Source: JALZAA01 sp035316025
GTDB taxonomy: Bacteria > Actinomycetota > Acidimicrobiia > IMCC26256 > JACDBD01
Assembly: GCA_035316025.1 (NCBI GenBank)
Contig: DATFXL010000053.1
Location: forward strand, 1 to 64,000
Reading direction: 5' to 3'
DNA: 64,000 nt
Shown here: piece by piece, positions 33,475-42,350 of the stretch
How positions within the stretch are numbered: the stretch's first letter is position 1
Layout: every line of letters starts with the position of its first letter
Notes under the pieces: generated by a model
Told to the model about the DNA's origin: nothing
The model's input: only the letters and a program-made list of their open reading frames with translations
Database searches by the model: none
Made by a program: the position numbers and the translations under genes

Positions 33475-34479
33475 ATGTCACCTCTCGCCCTGTTGCCGGC
33501 GGCGGCGTCCCTGCCGTTTCAGGCGAGCCCGGAGACCGAAGCGTGCGGGCCGCGCGGTGAGCGGTCGTGGTTGTGCTCGACGGTGTTCCGCGTCACCGAC
33601 AACCAGCGCGCGTCCGAGATCGTCGACGCGTTCGCGAAGCCGCTGCGCATCGTGCTCATCCTGCTCGCGGCGTGGATCGTCACTCATCTCGTCGGTCGTC
33701 TCATCCGGCGCATCCTGTCGACGCCGACGAAGCGCAAGCCGAATGCCAGCAACGCGAAGAAGTCGCCGTTCGGGTTCATCGACACCAGTGGCGTGCAGAG
33801 CGCCCGACGTGCGCAACGGGCGAAGACGATGGCGGACGTGCTGGGCCGTCTCGCCAACGCCACCATCTGGGGGATTGCGGTGCTCGTCGTTCTCGGCGAG
33901 ATCGGGATCAACCTCGCGCCGCTCATCGCCGGGGCCGGCGTGCTCGGCATCGCACTCGGCTTCGGCGCTCAGAGCCTCGTTCGAGACTTCCTCTCGGGGT
34001 TCTTCATGCTCGTCGAGGACCAGTTCGGTGTCGGTGACGTGATCGACGTCGGCGGCGCGGTCGGCGGATCCGATGGCGTCAGTGGCACCGTCGAGGGCGT
34101 GAGCCTGCGGACGACGCGCCTGCGGGACGTCGAGGGCGTCGTCTGGCACGTCCCCAACGGCGAGATCAAACGGGTCGGGAACAAGTCGCAGCAGTGGTCG
34201 CGCGCCCTGCTCGACATCGAGGTCGATCGCGACACCGACATCCCGAAGGCCATCGAGGTGATCAAGACCACCGCCGACTCGATGTGGCACGCGGACGGCT
34301 GGCGTGACTCGATTCTCTCCGAGCCGGACGTGTGGGGGCTCGAGGAGCTCGGGGCCCAGAGCATGAAGATCCGCCTCGTCGTCCAGACTCTTCCGCTCGA
34401 ACAGTGGCGCGTCGCCCGAGAGCTCCGCGCCCGCATCAAAGCCGCCCTCGACGCGGCCGGCATCGAGACGCCGCGCTGA
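33475..34479 (+). CDS. Small-conductance mechanosensitive channel (MscS family)
   Basis: 334 residues. An N-terminal hydrophobic stretch, a helix IVLILLAAWIVTHLVGRLI, a second helix ATIWGIAVLVVLGEIGI and the pore helix PLIAGAGVLGIALGFGAQSLVRDFLSGFFML identify MscS; the beta domain FGVGDVIDVGG and VPNGEIKRVGNKSQQWSR follows. The pore pattern of Gly/Ala with Leu matches TM3 of MscS. It releases osmolytes in hypo-osmotic shock. A basic loop (about residues 85-100) joins the first helices. It stands between smc and ftsY, an insertion compared with mycobacteria. Confidence 0.92.
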   Translation: MSPLALLPAAASLPFQASPETEACGPRGERSWLCSTVFRVTDNQRASEIVDAFAKPLRIVLILLAAWIVTHLVGRLIRRILSTPTKRKPNASNAKKSPFGFIDTSGVQSARRAQRAKTMADVLGRLANATIWGIAVLVVLGEIGINLAPLIAGAGVLGIALGFGAQSLVRDFLSGFFMLVEDQFGVGDVIDVGGAVGGSDGVSGTVEGVSLRTTRLRDVEGVVWHVPNGEIKRVGNKSQQWSRALLDIEVDRDTDIPKAIEVIKTTADSMWHADGWRDSILSEPDVWGLEELGAQSMKIRLVVQTLPLEQWRVARELRARIKAALDAAGIETPR

Positions 34480-34553
34480 GACGTCACGGAACCACGCCGC
34501 GAGCCGCCCCTGCCGCCGACGAGCGTCCTTCGGGCGACGCCGAGGGTGACCGG

Positions 34554-34559
34554 TAGGCT
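34554..34559 (+). promoter_or_regulatory. -10-like hexamer TAGGCT upstream of ftsY
   Basis: TAGGCT with a leader of about 30 bases before ATG 34593. A UUCG-containing stem (gcgtc/gacgc) lies just upstream at 34523-34540. Confidence 0.35.
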
Positions 34560-34592
34560 CCGCCCGCCCCTCCACCTACCGCCGAGCTCCTC

Positions 34593-35678
34593 ATGTCGCC
34601 GACGCTCGCCGCCGTCCTGCTCATCGGAATCTTCGTGCTCGCCGCCGCGCTCATCTGGCTCGGGCTCGGTCTGGCGCGCCGAGCCAAGCGGCGGGACGAA
34701 GCGGCGCCGCCGCTCGAGGCCGACCGGGCGGCACGGGCGCCGACCGTCGTCGCGGCGCCGTCGGAGGTCGCGGCACCGCCGGCGCCGGGGCTGCGCGATC
34801 GGCTGGGCAAGACCCGCGCCGCCCTCGCCCGGTCGCTCGGCGGGCTCACCGGTCGACGCACGATCGACGACGAAGCATGGGACAGCGTCGAGGAGGCGCT
34901 GCTCGTCGCCGACGTCGGCGTGGCCACGACGTCCCGGCTCCTCGAGGAGCTCCGGGCGCGCGCCGCCACGGAGCGGGTCGAGGATCCCGAGCAGCTCGTC
35001 GCGCTCCTGCGTGCCCAACTCGTCGAGGATCTCGCGGGACGGGACCGGTCTCTGCACCACGCCGCGGGTGGGCCGACGGTGTGGCTGTTCGTGGGCGTGA
35101 ACGGCACCGGCAAGACGACGACCATCGCCAAGCTCGCCCGGCGGGAGATCGACGCCGGCCATCCCGCACTCCTCGCGGCGGCGGACACGTTCCGTGCGGC
35201 GGCCGCCGATCAGCTCGCCCTCTGGGGTGGACGGGTCGGAGCCGACGTCGTCCGCGGCCAGGAGGGCGCCGACCCCAGTTCGGTCGTCTTCGACGCCGTC
35301 GACGCCGCCGGCGGGCGGGGCGCCGGCGTCGTCCTCGTCGACACCGCCGGCCGCATGCACACCAAGGTCAACCTGATGGAGGAGCTCAAGAAGATCCGCC
35401 GGATCGCGGAGCGCCGACCCGGCGCGCTCCAGGAGGTTCTCCTCGTCATCGACGCCTCCACCGGGCAGAACGGCCTGACGCAGGCGCGCCAGTTCGCCGA
35501 CGCCGTCGACGTGACCGGCGTCGTCCTGACCAAGCTCGACGGCACTGCCAAGGGCGGCATCGTCCTCGCCATCGAGGCCGACCTGGGCATCCCGGTGAAG
35601 CTCATCGGCGTCGGCGAGGCGCCCGAGGATCTCGTCCCCTTCGACCCCGAGGACTTCACCACCGCGTTGTTCGCCTAG
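34593..35678 (+). CDS. ftsY: Signal recognition particle receptor FtsY
   Basis: 361 residues. An N-terminal transmembrane anchor (residues 4-26, TLAAVLLIGIFVLAAALIWLG) is followed by an Ala/Glu linker, the N domain (DDEAWDSVEEALLVADVG) and the SRP GTPase: WLFVGVNGTGKTTTIAKLA (P-loop near residue 170), AADTFRAAAADQL, VDTAGRMH and LTKLDGTAKGG. It brings ribosome-nascent chains with SRP to the Sec translocon. The real TM anchor is a feature of actinobacterial FtsY. Confidence 0.96.
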   Translation: MSPTLAAVLLIGIFVLAAALIWLGLGLARRAKRRDEAAPPLEADRAARAPTVVAAPSEVAAPPAPGLRDRLGKTRAALARSLGGLTGRRTIDDEAWDSVEEALLVADVGVATTSRLLEELRARAATERVEDPEQLVALLRAQLVEDLAGRDRSLHHAAGGPTVWLFVGVNGTGKTTTIAKLARREIDAGHPALLAAADTFRAAAADQLALWGGRVGADVVRGQEGADPSSVVFDAVDAAGGRGAGVVLVDTAGRMHTKVNLMEELKKIRRIAERRPGALQEVLLVIDASTGQNGLTQARQFADAVDVTGVVLTKLDGTAKGGIVLAIEADLGIPVKLIGVGEAPEDLVPFDPEDFTTALFA

Positions 35679-35749
35679 CGTTGTCGCCGCGGAGGCGTCG
35701 GCTTTGCCGACCGCCGGAGCAAAGCTGGAGCTTCAGCGCCAGGAGAGCA

Positions 35750-37063
35750 ATGTTCGACTCCCTCGCAGACCGGTTCGAAGGCATCTTCCATCGCTTGCGC
35801 GGCCGCGGCCGTCTGAGCGACAAGGACATCGACGAGGTCGCGCGCGAGATCCGCGTCGCTCTGCTCGAAGCCGACGTGAACGTGACGGTGGTGAAGTCGT
35901 TCATCAACCGCGTCAAGGAGCGCGCCCGCGGCGCTGAGGTGGCCAGGAGCCTGAGCCCGGCCCAGCAGGTCATCAAGATCGTCCACGAGGAGCTCGTCAC
36001 GACCCTCGGCGGCGAGACGGGCAAGCTCGCCATGAGCTCGAAGCCGCCGACGGTCGTGATGCTCGTCGGCCTCCAGGGCTCCGGGAAGACGACTGCCGCC
36101 GGCAAGCTCGCCCGCCATCTCGTTGCCGATGGGCGCAAGCCGTTGCTCGTCGCCGCCGACCTGCAGCGCCCGGCGGCGGTGGAGCAGCTCCGGGTGCTGG
36201 GCGAGCGCATCCAGGTGCCGGTGTTCTCGGAGCCGACGGACCCCGTGAAGGTGGCACGGGGCGCGCTGAAAGAGGCCGATCGCACCGGTCGCAACGTCGT
36301 CGTGCTCGACACCGCGGGCCGCTTGCAGATCGACGACGCGCTGATGGGAGAGCTGCGCCGAGTCCGTGACAAGGTCGGGCCCCACGACACGTTGCTCGTC
36401 GTGGACGCCATGACCGGCCAGGAAGCCGTCAACGTGGCGGAGGCGTTCGACCGGGCGATCGGACTCGACGGTGTGATCCTCACCAAGATCGACGGCGACG
36501 CACGCGGCGGCGCCGCGCTGTCGGTCAAGGAGGTCGTGGGCAAGCCGATCCTGTTCGCAGGCACCGGCGAGAAGCTCGACGACTTCGAGCCGTTCCACCC
36601 CGACCGCATGGCGAGCCGAATCCTCGGCATGGGCGACGTCCTCACGCTCATCGAAAAGGCCGAGGCCGCGTTCGACGAGCAAGAGGCGGCCAAGGCGGAG
36701 AAGAAGCTCCGCAAGGGCCAGTTCACCCTCGAGGACTTTCTCGACCAGATGCAACAGGTGCGCAAGATGGGATCGCTCCAGAACCTCGTCGGGATGATGC
36801 CGGGCCTGCCCAAGGAGGCGCGTCAGGCCGAGGTCGACGAGTCGCAACTCGGTCGCATCGAGGCGATCATCCGTTCCATGACCGCCGAGGAGCGGCGCAA
36901 CCCTACGATCATCAACGGCTCGCGGCGCCTCCGGATCGCACGGGGTAGTGGCACGACCACGCAGGACGTCAACGGCATGCTCAAGCAGTTCAAGATGGTC
37001 CAGCAGATGATGCGATCGATGAGTAAGGGCAAGATGCCGCGGCTCCCGGTACCGGGCCCGTGA
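35750..37063 (+). CDS. ffh: Signal recognition particle protein Ffh
   Basis: 437 residues. N domain (DIDEVAREIRVALLEADVNV), G domain with VGLQGSGKTTAAGKLARHL (P-loop near residue 108), AADLQRPAAVEQL, LDTAGRLQIDD and LTKIDGDARGGAALS, then the methionine-rich M domain (MQQVRKMGSLQNLVGMMPG, FKMVQQMMRSMSKGKM) that binds SRP RNA and signal peptides. AGGAG just before ATG 35750 is the ribosome binding site. Partner of FtsY encoded 71 bases upstream; the SRP RNA gene is not in the window. Confidence 0.97.
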   Translation: MFDSLADRFEGIFHRLRGRGRLSDKDIDEVAREIRVALLEADVNVTVVKSFINRVKERARGAEVARSLSPAQQVIKIVHEELVTTLGGETGKLAMSSKPPTVVMLVGLQGSGKTTAAGKLARHLVADGRKPLLVAADLQRPAAVEQLRVLGERIQVPVFSEPTDPVKVARGALKEADRTGRNVVVLDTAGRLQIDDALMGELRRVRDKVGPHDTLLVVDAMTGQEAVNVAEAFDRAIGLDGVILTKIDGDARGGAALSVKEVVGKPILFAGTGEKLDDFEPFHPDRMASRILGMGDVLTLIEKAEAAFDEQEAAKAEKKLRKGQFTLEDFLDQMQQVRKMGSLQNLVGMMPGLPKEARQAEVDESQLGRIEAIIRSMTAEERRNPTIINGSRRLRIARGSGTTTQDVNGMLKQFKMVQQMMRSMSKGKMPRLPVPGP

Positions 37064-37068
37064 GTCGC

Positions 37069-37074
37069 TAGCCT
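37069..37074 (+). promoter_or_regulatory. -10-like hexamer TAGCCT upstream of rpsP
   Basis: TAGCCT 6 bases after the ffh stop; leader of about 55 bases to GTG 37133 with AGAGGA near its end. Confidence 0.35.
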
Positions 37075-37132
37075 GGTGCGTCCTACGGGCGTCGCCCGGC
37101 GCCCGGTCCCGACCTCGAGAGGAACGCCGCAC

Positions 37133-37585
37133 GTGTCCGTGAAGATCCGCCTGATGCGGATGGGCAAGACGAAGCAGCCGACGTACCGCGTCGTCGTCGC
37201 CGATTCCCGCTCCCCCCGCGACGGCCGCAACATCGAGACGATCGGCCACTACGGCCCCCGCCAGGATCCGTCGCTCGTCGACATCAACGGGGAGAAGGCG
37301 CTGGCCTGGCTGCGCAAGGGTGCGCAGCCCACCGAGCAGGTCCAGAAGCTGCTGATGGCCACGGGTGTATGGGCGCAGTTCGAGTCCGAGAAGGGCGGCC
37401 CTGTCGACACGAAGCTCGCCCGCCGCCGTCTCGGCGATCCGAAGGTCGCGGCGAAGAAGGCCACGAAGGAAGCCGAGGAGGCTGAGCCCGAAGTCGGGAC
37501 GACGCAGCCCGAGGCCACCGCCGACACCGAACCGCCCGCGGACGCCGGCGCCGACGACACCAGCGAAGAGTCGACCCATGAGTGA
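37133..37585 (+). CDS. rpsP: 30S ribosomal protein S16
   Basis: 150 residues. [41 protein letters not shown] is the S16 core, ending in the KLARRRLG region near residue 100. The remaining 50 residues are a Lys/Ala then Glu/Thr/Pro-rich tail ([19 protein letters not shown]...), probably disordered, as in many actinobacteria. GTG 37133 gives the conserved N-terminus. The 3' end overlaps the KH gene. Confidence 0.95.
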   Translation: MSVKIRLMRMGKTKQPTYRVVVADSRSPRDGRNIETIGHYGPRQDPSLVDINGEKALAWLRKGAQPTEQVQKLLMATGVWAQFESEKGGPVDTKLARRRLGDPKVAAKKATKEAEEAEPEVGTTQPEATADTEPPADAGADDTSEESTHE

Positions 37586-37922
37586 CGAGTTCGACGAGCG
37601 CCCCGACGTGATCGACGACGACCTCGACGACGAAGACGACGAGTACGACGACGAGATCGCACCAGAGGGGAATCGGATCCTCGGCGCTCGCGCCCGTGCC
37701 GTCGTCGAGCACGTGACCCGCCACGTCGCCGAAGAGCCCGAGGCCGTCGAGATCGACGTGACCGAGCGCCGCGACGACGTGCAGCTCCTGATCCACGCCA
37801 GCCCCGCCGATATGGGCCGTCTGATCGGCAAGCGCGGCCGCGTCATCCAGGCGCTCCGGCAGGTCGTGCGCGCCGCTGGTGCCGGCGAGGGCATCAAGGC
37901 CAACGTCGACGTCGTCGAGTAG
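37578..37922 (+). CDS. khpA: KH-domain RNA-binding protein KhpA (YlqC family)
   Basis: 114 residues. The KH domain is at the C-terminus with the GxxG loop in [23 protein letters not shown]; the first 35 residues are a strongly acidic extension ([15 protein letters not shown]). KhpA binds RNA with KhpB in cell-size and division control. It lies between rpsP and rimM, its conserved position. ATG 37578 overlaps the rpsP end by 8 bases. Confidence 0.92.
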   Translation: MSDEFDERPDVIDDDLDDEDDEYDDEIAPEGNRILGARARAVVEHVTRHVAEEPEAVEIDVTERRDDVQLLIHASPADMGRLIGKRGRVIQALRQVVRAAGAGEGIKANVDVVE

Positions 37923-37929
37923 GCGGCCC

Positions 37930-38412
37930 TTGGGCGCGGCTGAACTCGAGCTCGGTCGGGTCGGTCGCCCCCACGGCGTCCGGGGCGAGGTCGTCCTCAC
38001 GCTGCACACCGACCGGCCTGAGCGCACCGCACCCGGCGCCGTGTTCCACGTGGGAGATCGCACGCTCGTCCTTGCGAGCGCGCGTCCGCACCAGGGCCGA
38101 TGGCTCGTCCGCTTCGAAGGCGTCACCGATCGCGACGCCGCCGAAGAGCTGCGGGGCGCCACCCTGGTCGGCGAGCCACTCGACGATCCGGGAGAGGGCC
38201 GCATCTGGGTCCACGAGCTCGTCGGCGACGAGGTACGCGATGTGCACGGACACGCGCTGGGCCACGTGCTCGAGGTCGAGGTCAACCCGGCACACGACAT
38301 TCTCGTTCTCGAGGATGGCGTGCTCGTCCCGATGGTGTTCGTCGTCGATCGTCGACCGGGTGTGCTCGTCATCGACCCGCCCGAGGGCCTGCTCGACCTC
38401 GACCGCACCTGA
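37930..38412 (+). CDS. rimM: Ribosome maturation factor RimM
   Basis: 160 residues. LGRVGRPHGVRGEVVLTLHTDRPER starts the N-terminal barrel, and RIWVHELVGDEVRDVHGHALGHVLEVEVNPAHDILVL with VPMVFVVDRR the PRC barrel. Assists assembly of the 30S head with S19. The start is TTG 37930, 7 bases after the khpA stop; the track from 37879 would add an Arg/Ser-rich stretch from another frame. Confidence 0.92.
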   Translation: MGAAELELGRVGRPHGVRGEVVLTLHTDRPERTAPGAVFHVGDRTLVLASARPHQGRWLVRFEGVTDRDAAEELRGATLVGEPLDDPGEGRIWVHELVGDEVRDVHGHALGHVLEVEVNPAHDILVLEDGVLVPMVFVVDRRPGVLVIDPPEGLLDLDRT

Positions 38413-38419
38413 TCACGGC

Positions 38420-39151
38420 ATGCGCGTCGACGTTTTCACGATCCTTCCGGCATACTTCGAGGGACCGTTGCGCACCTCGCTGCTGGGTCGCGCACGCGAG
38501 CGCGGGTTGATCGACGTGCGCGTGCACGATCCCCGGGCCCACGCCACCGACGCGCACCGCAGCGTGGACGACACGCCGTTCGGCGGCGGCCCCGGCATGG
38601 TGATGAGGCCCGAACCGCTGTTTGCGGCCGTCGAGGCCGTCGCTCCGCCGCGTCCGCTGTTGTTGCTCTCCGCGGCGGGGCGACCGTTCGACCAGCCGAC
38701 GGCGGAACGGCTCGCGCAACGCGACGGATTCTCGTTGCTCTGCGGACGGTACGAGGGCGTCGACCAGCGCGTCGCCGACCACCTCTGCGACGACGAGATC
38801 TCGGTCGGCGACTACGTCCTCGCCGGTGGCGAGGCCGGCGCGCTGGTGATCGTCGAGGCTGTCGCCCGCCTCGTCGCGGGGGTCATGGGCAACACCGAGT
38901 CGAGCGTGGACGAGTCCTTCGGCACGGGGCTGCTCGAATACCCGCAGTACACGCGCCCGGCCGACTTCCGGGGCTGGCCCGTGCCGGAGGCGTTGCGGTC
39001 GGGCGACCACACCCGGATCGCGCGCTGGCGGCGGGCCCAGGCGCTGCGTCGGACGCTGCAGCGGCGGCCCGACCTGCTCGGCCCCCGCGCCCTGACGGCC
39101 GAGGAGCGCCGGCTCCTCGACGAGTTCCCCGAAGGACACCCCGACCAGTAG
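38420..39151 (+). CDS. trmD: tRNA (guanine37-N1)-methyltransferase TrmD
   Basis: 243 residues. [80 protein letters not shown] (trefoil knot) and [19 protein letters not shown] are TrmD signatures. It makes m1G37 in tRNAs with G36, needed for reading-frame maintenance. Normal length; 7 bases after rimM. Confidence 0.96.
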   Translation: MRVDVFTILPAYFEGPLRTSLLGRARERGLIDVRVHDPRAHATDAHRSVDDTPFGGGPGMVMRPEPLFAAVEAVAPPRPLLLLSAAGRPFDQPTAERLAQRDGFSLLCGRYEGVDQRVADHLCDDEISVGDYVLAGGEAGALVIVEAVARLVAGVMGNTESSVDESFGTGLLEYPQYTRPADFRGWPVPEALRSGDHTRIARWRRAQALRRTLQRRPDLLGPRALTAEERRLLDEFPEGHPDQ

Positions 39152-39195
39152 CATCTGGGTCCCGCCCCGAGACCACCCCCTCGAGAAGGCGAGCG

Positions 39196-39540
39196 ATGAA
39201 CGCAACCGATCTCGTCGATCGCGCCAATCTACGTGCGGACATTCCGGACTTCGCGCCCGGCGACACCCTCAAGGTGCACGTTCGCGTCGTCGAGGGGAAC
39301 CGCGAACGGGTGCAGGTCTTCCAGGGGGCGGTGATCCGGCGCAAGGGCAGCGGCGCCCGCGAGACGTTCACCGTGCGCAAGGTCAGCTTCGGTGTGGGCG
39401 TCGAGCGGACCTTCCCGGTGCACTCGCCGATCATCGCCCGCATCGAGGTCGTGAGTCGGGGGGACGTGCGCCGGGCGAAGCTCTACTACTTGCGCGACCG
39501 GATCGGGAAGGCGGCGAAGATCAGGGAGCGGCGGGCCTGA
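39196..39540 (+). CDS. rplS: 50S ribosomal protein L19
   Basis: 114 residues. [60 protein letters not shown] and [15 protein letters not shown] are the L19 signature. GAGAAGGCGAG before ATG 39196 is the ribosome binding site. The leader begins near TAGCAT (39149-39154), which overlaps the trmD stop. Confidence 0.96.
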   Translation: MNATDLVDRANLRADIPDFAPGDTLKVHVRVVEGNRERVQVFQGAVIRRKGSGARETFTVRKVSFGVGVERTFPVHSPIIARIEVVSRGDVRRAKLYYLRDRIGKAAKIRERRA

Positions 39541-39565
39541 GCCCGCGACGCTGGCGGGAGAAACC

Positions 39566-39859
39566 GTGAGCGCCGAGGACCTCGAGCGGTACGAGACCGA
39601 GATCGAGCTCCAGCTCTACAAGGAGTACCGCGACGTCCTGCCGATGTTCCAGTACGTCGTCGAGACCGAGCGACGTTTCTACCTCACCAACGACGTCAAG
39701 ATGGACGTCAAGAACGAGCAGGGCCGCGTCTACTTCGAGCTGAACCTTCAGGACGCGTGGGTGTGGGACATGTATCGCCCCGCTCGCTTCGTGGCCAACG
39801 TGCGGGTCGTGACGTTCAAGGACGTCAATGTCGAGGAGCTGGCCGGCAAGGACCTGTAG
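39566..39859 (+). CDS. DUF2469 family protein
   Basis: 97 residues, acidic and highly typical: MSAEDLERYETEIELQLYKEYRDVLPMFQYVVETERRFYL and VYFELNLQDAWVWDMYRPARFV. An actinobacterial family of unknown function that usually lies between rnhB and yraN (Rv2901c in M. tuberculosis). Here rnhB and lepB are missing before it and it directly follows rplS. GTG start at 39566 with GGGAGAAA upstream. Confidence 0.9.
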   Translation: MSAEDLERYETEIELQLYKEYRDVLPMFQYVVETERRFYLTNDVKMDVKNEQGRVYFELNLQDAWVWDMYRPARFVANVRVVTFKDVNVEELAGKDL

Positions 39860-39861
39860 CG

Positions 39862-40245
39862 GTGCCCGGCGCGGGCCCGCGCCGGCGGGTCGACCCTCGC
39901 CGCCGACTGGGAGTCGCCGGCGAGGACGCGGTGGTGCGGTGGTACGAGCACGCCGGCTACGAGGTCCTCGATCGGAACTGGCGCTGCCGAGACGGTGAGC
40001 TCGACCTCGTGGTGATCAGGGGAGACACACTCGTGTTCTGCGAGGTGAAGACGCGCGCCAGCTCGAGGTTCGGCGCGCCATTCGAGGCTGTCACGACGAC
40101 CAAACAACGTCGCGTGCGCAACCTCGCCCTGCGCTGGCTCGCCCAGCACGACGTGCACCGCCGCACATTGCGCTTCGACGTCGCGTCGGTCACTCGTACC
40201 GCCGCCGACGAGCTCGCGGTCGAAGTCCTCGAAGGCGCGTTCTAG
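39862..40245 (+). CDS. YraN/UPF0102 family endonuclease-like protein
   Basis: 127 residues. RRLGVAGEDAVVRWYEHAGYEVLDRNWRCRDGELDLVVI and DTLVFCEVKTRASSRFG supply the E...D...ExK arrangement of restriction-endonuclease-like nucleases (Glu in GELD, Asp, then EVK). Homologues are named YraN and are linked to DNA processing; activity is unproven. GTG 39862 is 2 bases after the DUF2469 stop. The stop overlaps that of the convergent DUF427 gene (ctag). Confidence 0.9.
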   Translation: MPGAGPRRRVDPRRRLGVAGEDAVVRWYEHAGYEVLDRNWRCRDGELDLVVIRGDTLVFCEVKTRASSRFGAPFEAVTTTKQRRVRNLALRWLAQHDVHRRTLRFDVASVTRTAADELAVEVLEGAF

Positions 40246-40628
40246 GTCGAATAGGGCGTGACCGGCTGCTCGAGCGCTTCACCGTCGACGACAAGGTCGA
40301 CGCGCTCGTTGTAGAAGCACAGCAAGCCGGCGACCCCCTCGGCCTGGGGGATCGGCGACTCGTAGCTCCACACGAGATCGTGGTGCAGCTCGTCCTCGAG
40401 CTCGACCGACCAGTACGACGCCTGGCCCTTGAACGGGCAGGTCGTCTCGCTGTTCGTCGGCCGGAGCAGATCCTGGCGCACGTGCTCCCGAGGCAGGTAG
40501 TACCGCGTCGGGAGGCCCGTCTCCTCGAGCAGCACCGGACGGTCCGACTCGGCGATCTTCACCCCGTTGACGTGCACTTCGACGTGCACCTCAGCGGGAG
40601 TGACGGTAATGCGGTGTCCTTGGGTCAT
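40242..40628 (-). CDS. DUF427 family protein
   Basis: 128 residues. RITVTPAEVHVEVHVNGVKIAESDRPVLLEETGLPTRYYLPREHVRQDLL and TTCPFKGQASYWSVEL are the DUF427 signature, a small beta-rich family of unknown role. ATG 40628 (MTQGHRI) is preferred to an upstream in-frame ATG at 40664, which adds 12 unrelated residues. No membrane segment or signal peptide. Confidence 0.88.
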   Translation of the reverse strand: MTQGHRITVTPAEVHVEVHVNGVKIAESDRPVLLEETGLPTRYYLPREHVRQDLLRPTNSETTCPFKGQASYWSVELEDELHHDLVWSYESPIPQAEGVAGLLCFYNERVDLVVDGEALEQPVTPYST

Positions 40629-40694
40629 GGCCGTGCAAACCCCCAGTGGCGAACGACATTCCATCCTGCCACCCCGATCTGGCAGGTTGTCGGC

Positions 40695-41402
40695 GTGAAC
40701 CGTACCGATCGCCTCTACGCGATCGTCGAGGTCCTACGGGCGACGGCCCCACGGGCGCGGGCGGCCCGGGAGCTCGCCGATCGGTTCGAGGTGAGCGTGC
40801 GCACCATCGAACGCGACATCTCCTCCCTCCAGCAATCGGGCGTGCCCGTCTGGGCGACGCCCGGCCCCGGCGGCGGCTACTCCGTCGACCCGTCGATGAG
40901 CCTCCCGCCGCTCAACTTCAGCGCCGACGAAGCCACGGCCGTCGCGGTGGCGCTGGCCGCGAGCGGCCCCATCCCCTTCGGCGACGCGGCCCGGTCGGCG
41001 CTGCGCAAGCTCGTCGCCGCCATGTCGGCGACGAATCGCGACGGCGCGCGCGAGCTCGTCGCCCGGATCCACCTGTTGCAGCAGCGCGGCCACCTCGAGG
41101 TCACCCCGGTCGTGCGGGCGGTCGAGACGGCGGTCGCCGGACGCAAGGTGCTCGAGCTCGACTACGTCGACCGGTCCGGTCAGCGAACCGAGCGGCGGCA
41201 CGTGGAGCCGTACGGGCTCGCCGGCGGTCAGGACCACTGGTACCTCATGGCATGGTGCCGCCTCCGCGGCGGCGGACGGACGTTCCGTCTCGACCGCATG
41301 AAGGCGGCGCGGGTGACCGACGAGCCGGCGCCGGAACGCGAGCTGCACGAGGTGGCGGGGGACATCGTGTCGTTCGCGCGGGAGACCCGCCTCGAGGAGT
41401 GA
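40695..41402 (+). CDS. WYL-domain transcriptional regulator (HTH_11 type)
   Basis: 235 residues. An N-terminal winged helix (NRTDRLYAIVEVLRATAPRARAARELADRFEVSVRTIERDISSLQQSGVPV) is followed by a WYL domain: YVDRSGQRTERRHVEPYGLAGGQDHWYLMAWCRLRGGGRTFRLDRM. WYL domains sense nucleic acid ligands or DNA damage signals. It is shorter than the usual 320 residues, lacking the C-terminal extension. GTG 40695 has CAGGTT 6 bases upstream, a weak leaderless pattern. Confidence 0.88.
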   Translation: MNRTDRLYAIVEVLRATAPRARAARELADRFEVSVRTIERDISSLQQSGVPVWATPGPGGGYSVDPSMSLPPLNFSADEATAVAVALAASGPIPFGDAARSALRKLVAAMSATNRDGARELVARIHLLQQRGHLEVTPVVRAVETAVAGRKVLELDYVDRSGQRTERRHVEPYGLAGGQDHWYLMAWCRLRGGGRTFRLDRMKAARVTDEPAPERELHEVAGDIVSFARETRLEE

Positions 41403-41413
41403 GACCCGTCGGG

Positions 41414-41527
<114 letters not shown>

Positions 41528-41532
41528 GGGGC

Positions 41533-41539
41533 TACGGTA
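41533..41539. promoter_or_regulatory. Symmetric bidirectional -10 element
   Basis: The 7-base string tacggta contains TACGGT on the plus strand (41533-41538, 9 bases before ATG 41548) and TACCGT on the minus strand (41539-41534, 6 bases before GTG 41527). One short site could therefore serve two divergent leaderless transcripts. Confidence 0.5.
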
Positions 41540-41547
41540 GCGGCCGC

Positions 41548-42342
41548 ATGGAGACTCTCATCGTCGAACGCGCGGACGGCGTCGTGCGCGTCACGCTGAA
41601 CCGACCCGACAAGAAGAACGCCATCAACGGGCCCATGTGGCGCGAGCTCATCGACGTGTTCGACGATGTCGCCGACACGCGGACCGATCGTGTCCTCGTG
41701 ATCACCGGCGCCGGCGACGGATTCTGTTCCGGCGCCGACCTCGCGCCGGGCGACAACCCGGACCTCGCATCCCAGGACGGCGGCATCGGCTCCACGTTCC
41801 GCCAGATGCGCGTGGTCGGTCGGGCCGCGCTGCGCCTCCACGAGCTCCCGCAACCATCGATCGCAGCGGTCAACGGGGTCGCCGCCGGGGCGGGGCTGAA
41901 CCTTGCCCTCGGCTGCGACCTCATCATCGCCTCCGAGCGCGCCCGGTTCACCGAGATCTTCTCGAAGCGCGGCCTCAACGTCGACTTCGGCGGCTCGTGG
42001 GTGCTGCCCCGCCTCGTCGGGCTCCACAAGGCGAAGGAGCTCGTGTTCCTCGCCGACATCATCGACGCTGAGGAAGCCGAGCGCACCGGCATCGTGAACC
42101 GGGTCGTGGCGCACGAGGAACTCGAGAAGGTGGCCGGTGAGTACGCAGCTCGTCTCGCCGCGTTGCCGCCGATCCAGCTCAGCCTGTCGAAGCGGCTCCT
42201 CAACCAGTCGTTCTCCGTGTCGATGGCCGAGGCGCTCGAGTTCGAGGACACGGCCCAGGCGATGAACTTCGCGTCGAAGGACACCGCCGAGGCGATGCTC
42301 GCCTTCCTCCAGAAGCGCGAGCCGAAGTTCACAGGCGAGTAG
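41548..42342 (+). CDS. Enoyl-CoA hydratase/isomerase family protein (crotonase)
   Basis: 264 residues. GVVRVTLNRPDKKNAINGPMWREL, ITGAGDGFCSGADLAPG and SIAAVNGVAAGAGLNLALGCDLIIAS form the CoA site and oxyanion hole. In the active-site region FTEIFSKRGLNVDFGGSWVLPRLVGLHKAKEL an aspartate (NVDFG) takes the place of one catalytic glutamate of enoyl-CoA hydratase, which fits the PaaG-like isomerase branch. Substrate unknown. Leaderless start; ends 8 bases before the convergent dprA stop. Confidence 0.9.
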   Translation: METLIVERADGVVRVTLNRPDKKNAINGPMWRELIDVFDDVADTRTDRVLVITGAGDGFCSGADLAPGDNPDLASQDGGIGSTFRQMRVVGRAALRLHELPQPSIAAVNGVAAGAGLNLALGCDLIIASERARFTEIFSKRGLNVDFGGSWVLPRLVGLHKAKELVFLADIIDAEEAERTGIVNRVVAHEELEKVAGEYAARLAALPPIQLSLSKRLLNQSFSVSMAEALEFEDTAQAMNFASKDTAEAMLAFLQKREPKFTGE

Positions 42343-42350
42343 GAGCCCGC

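Noticed and set aside
34877..37063. 728-residue extension of Ffh into ftsY
   Set aside because: The upstream part is an out-of-frame reading of ftsY; Ffh begins at ATG 35750 with a ribosome binding site.
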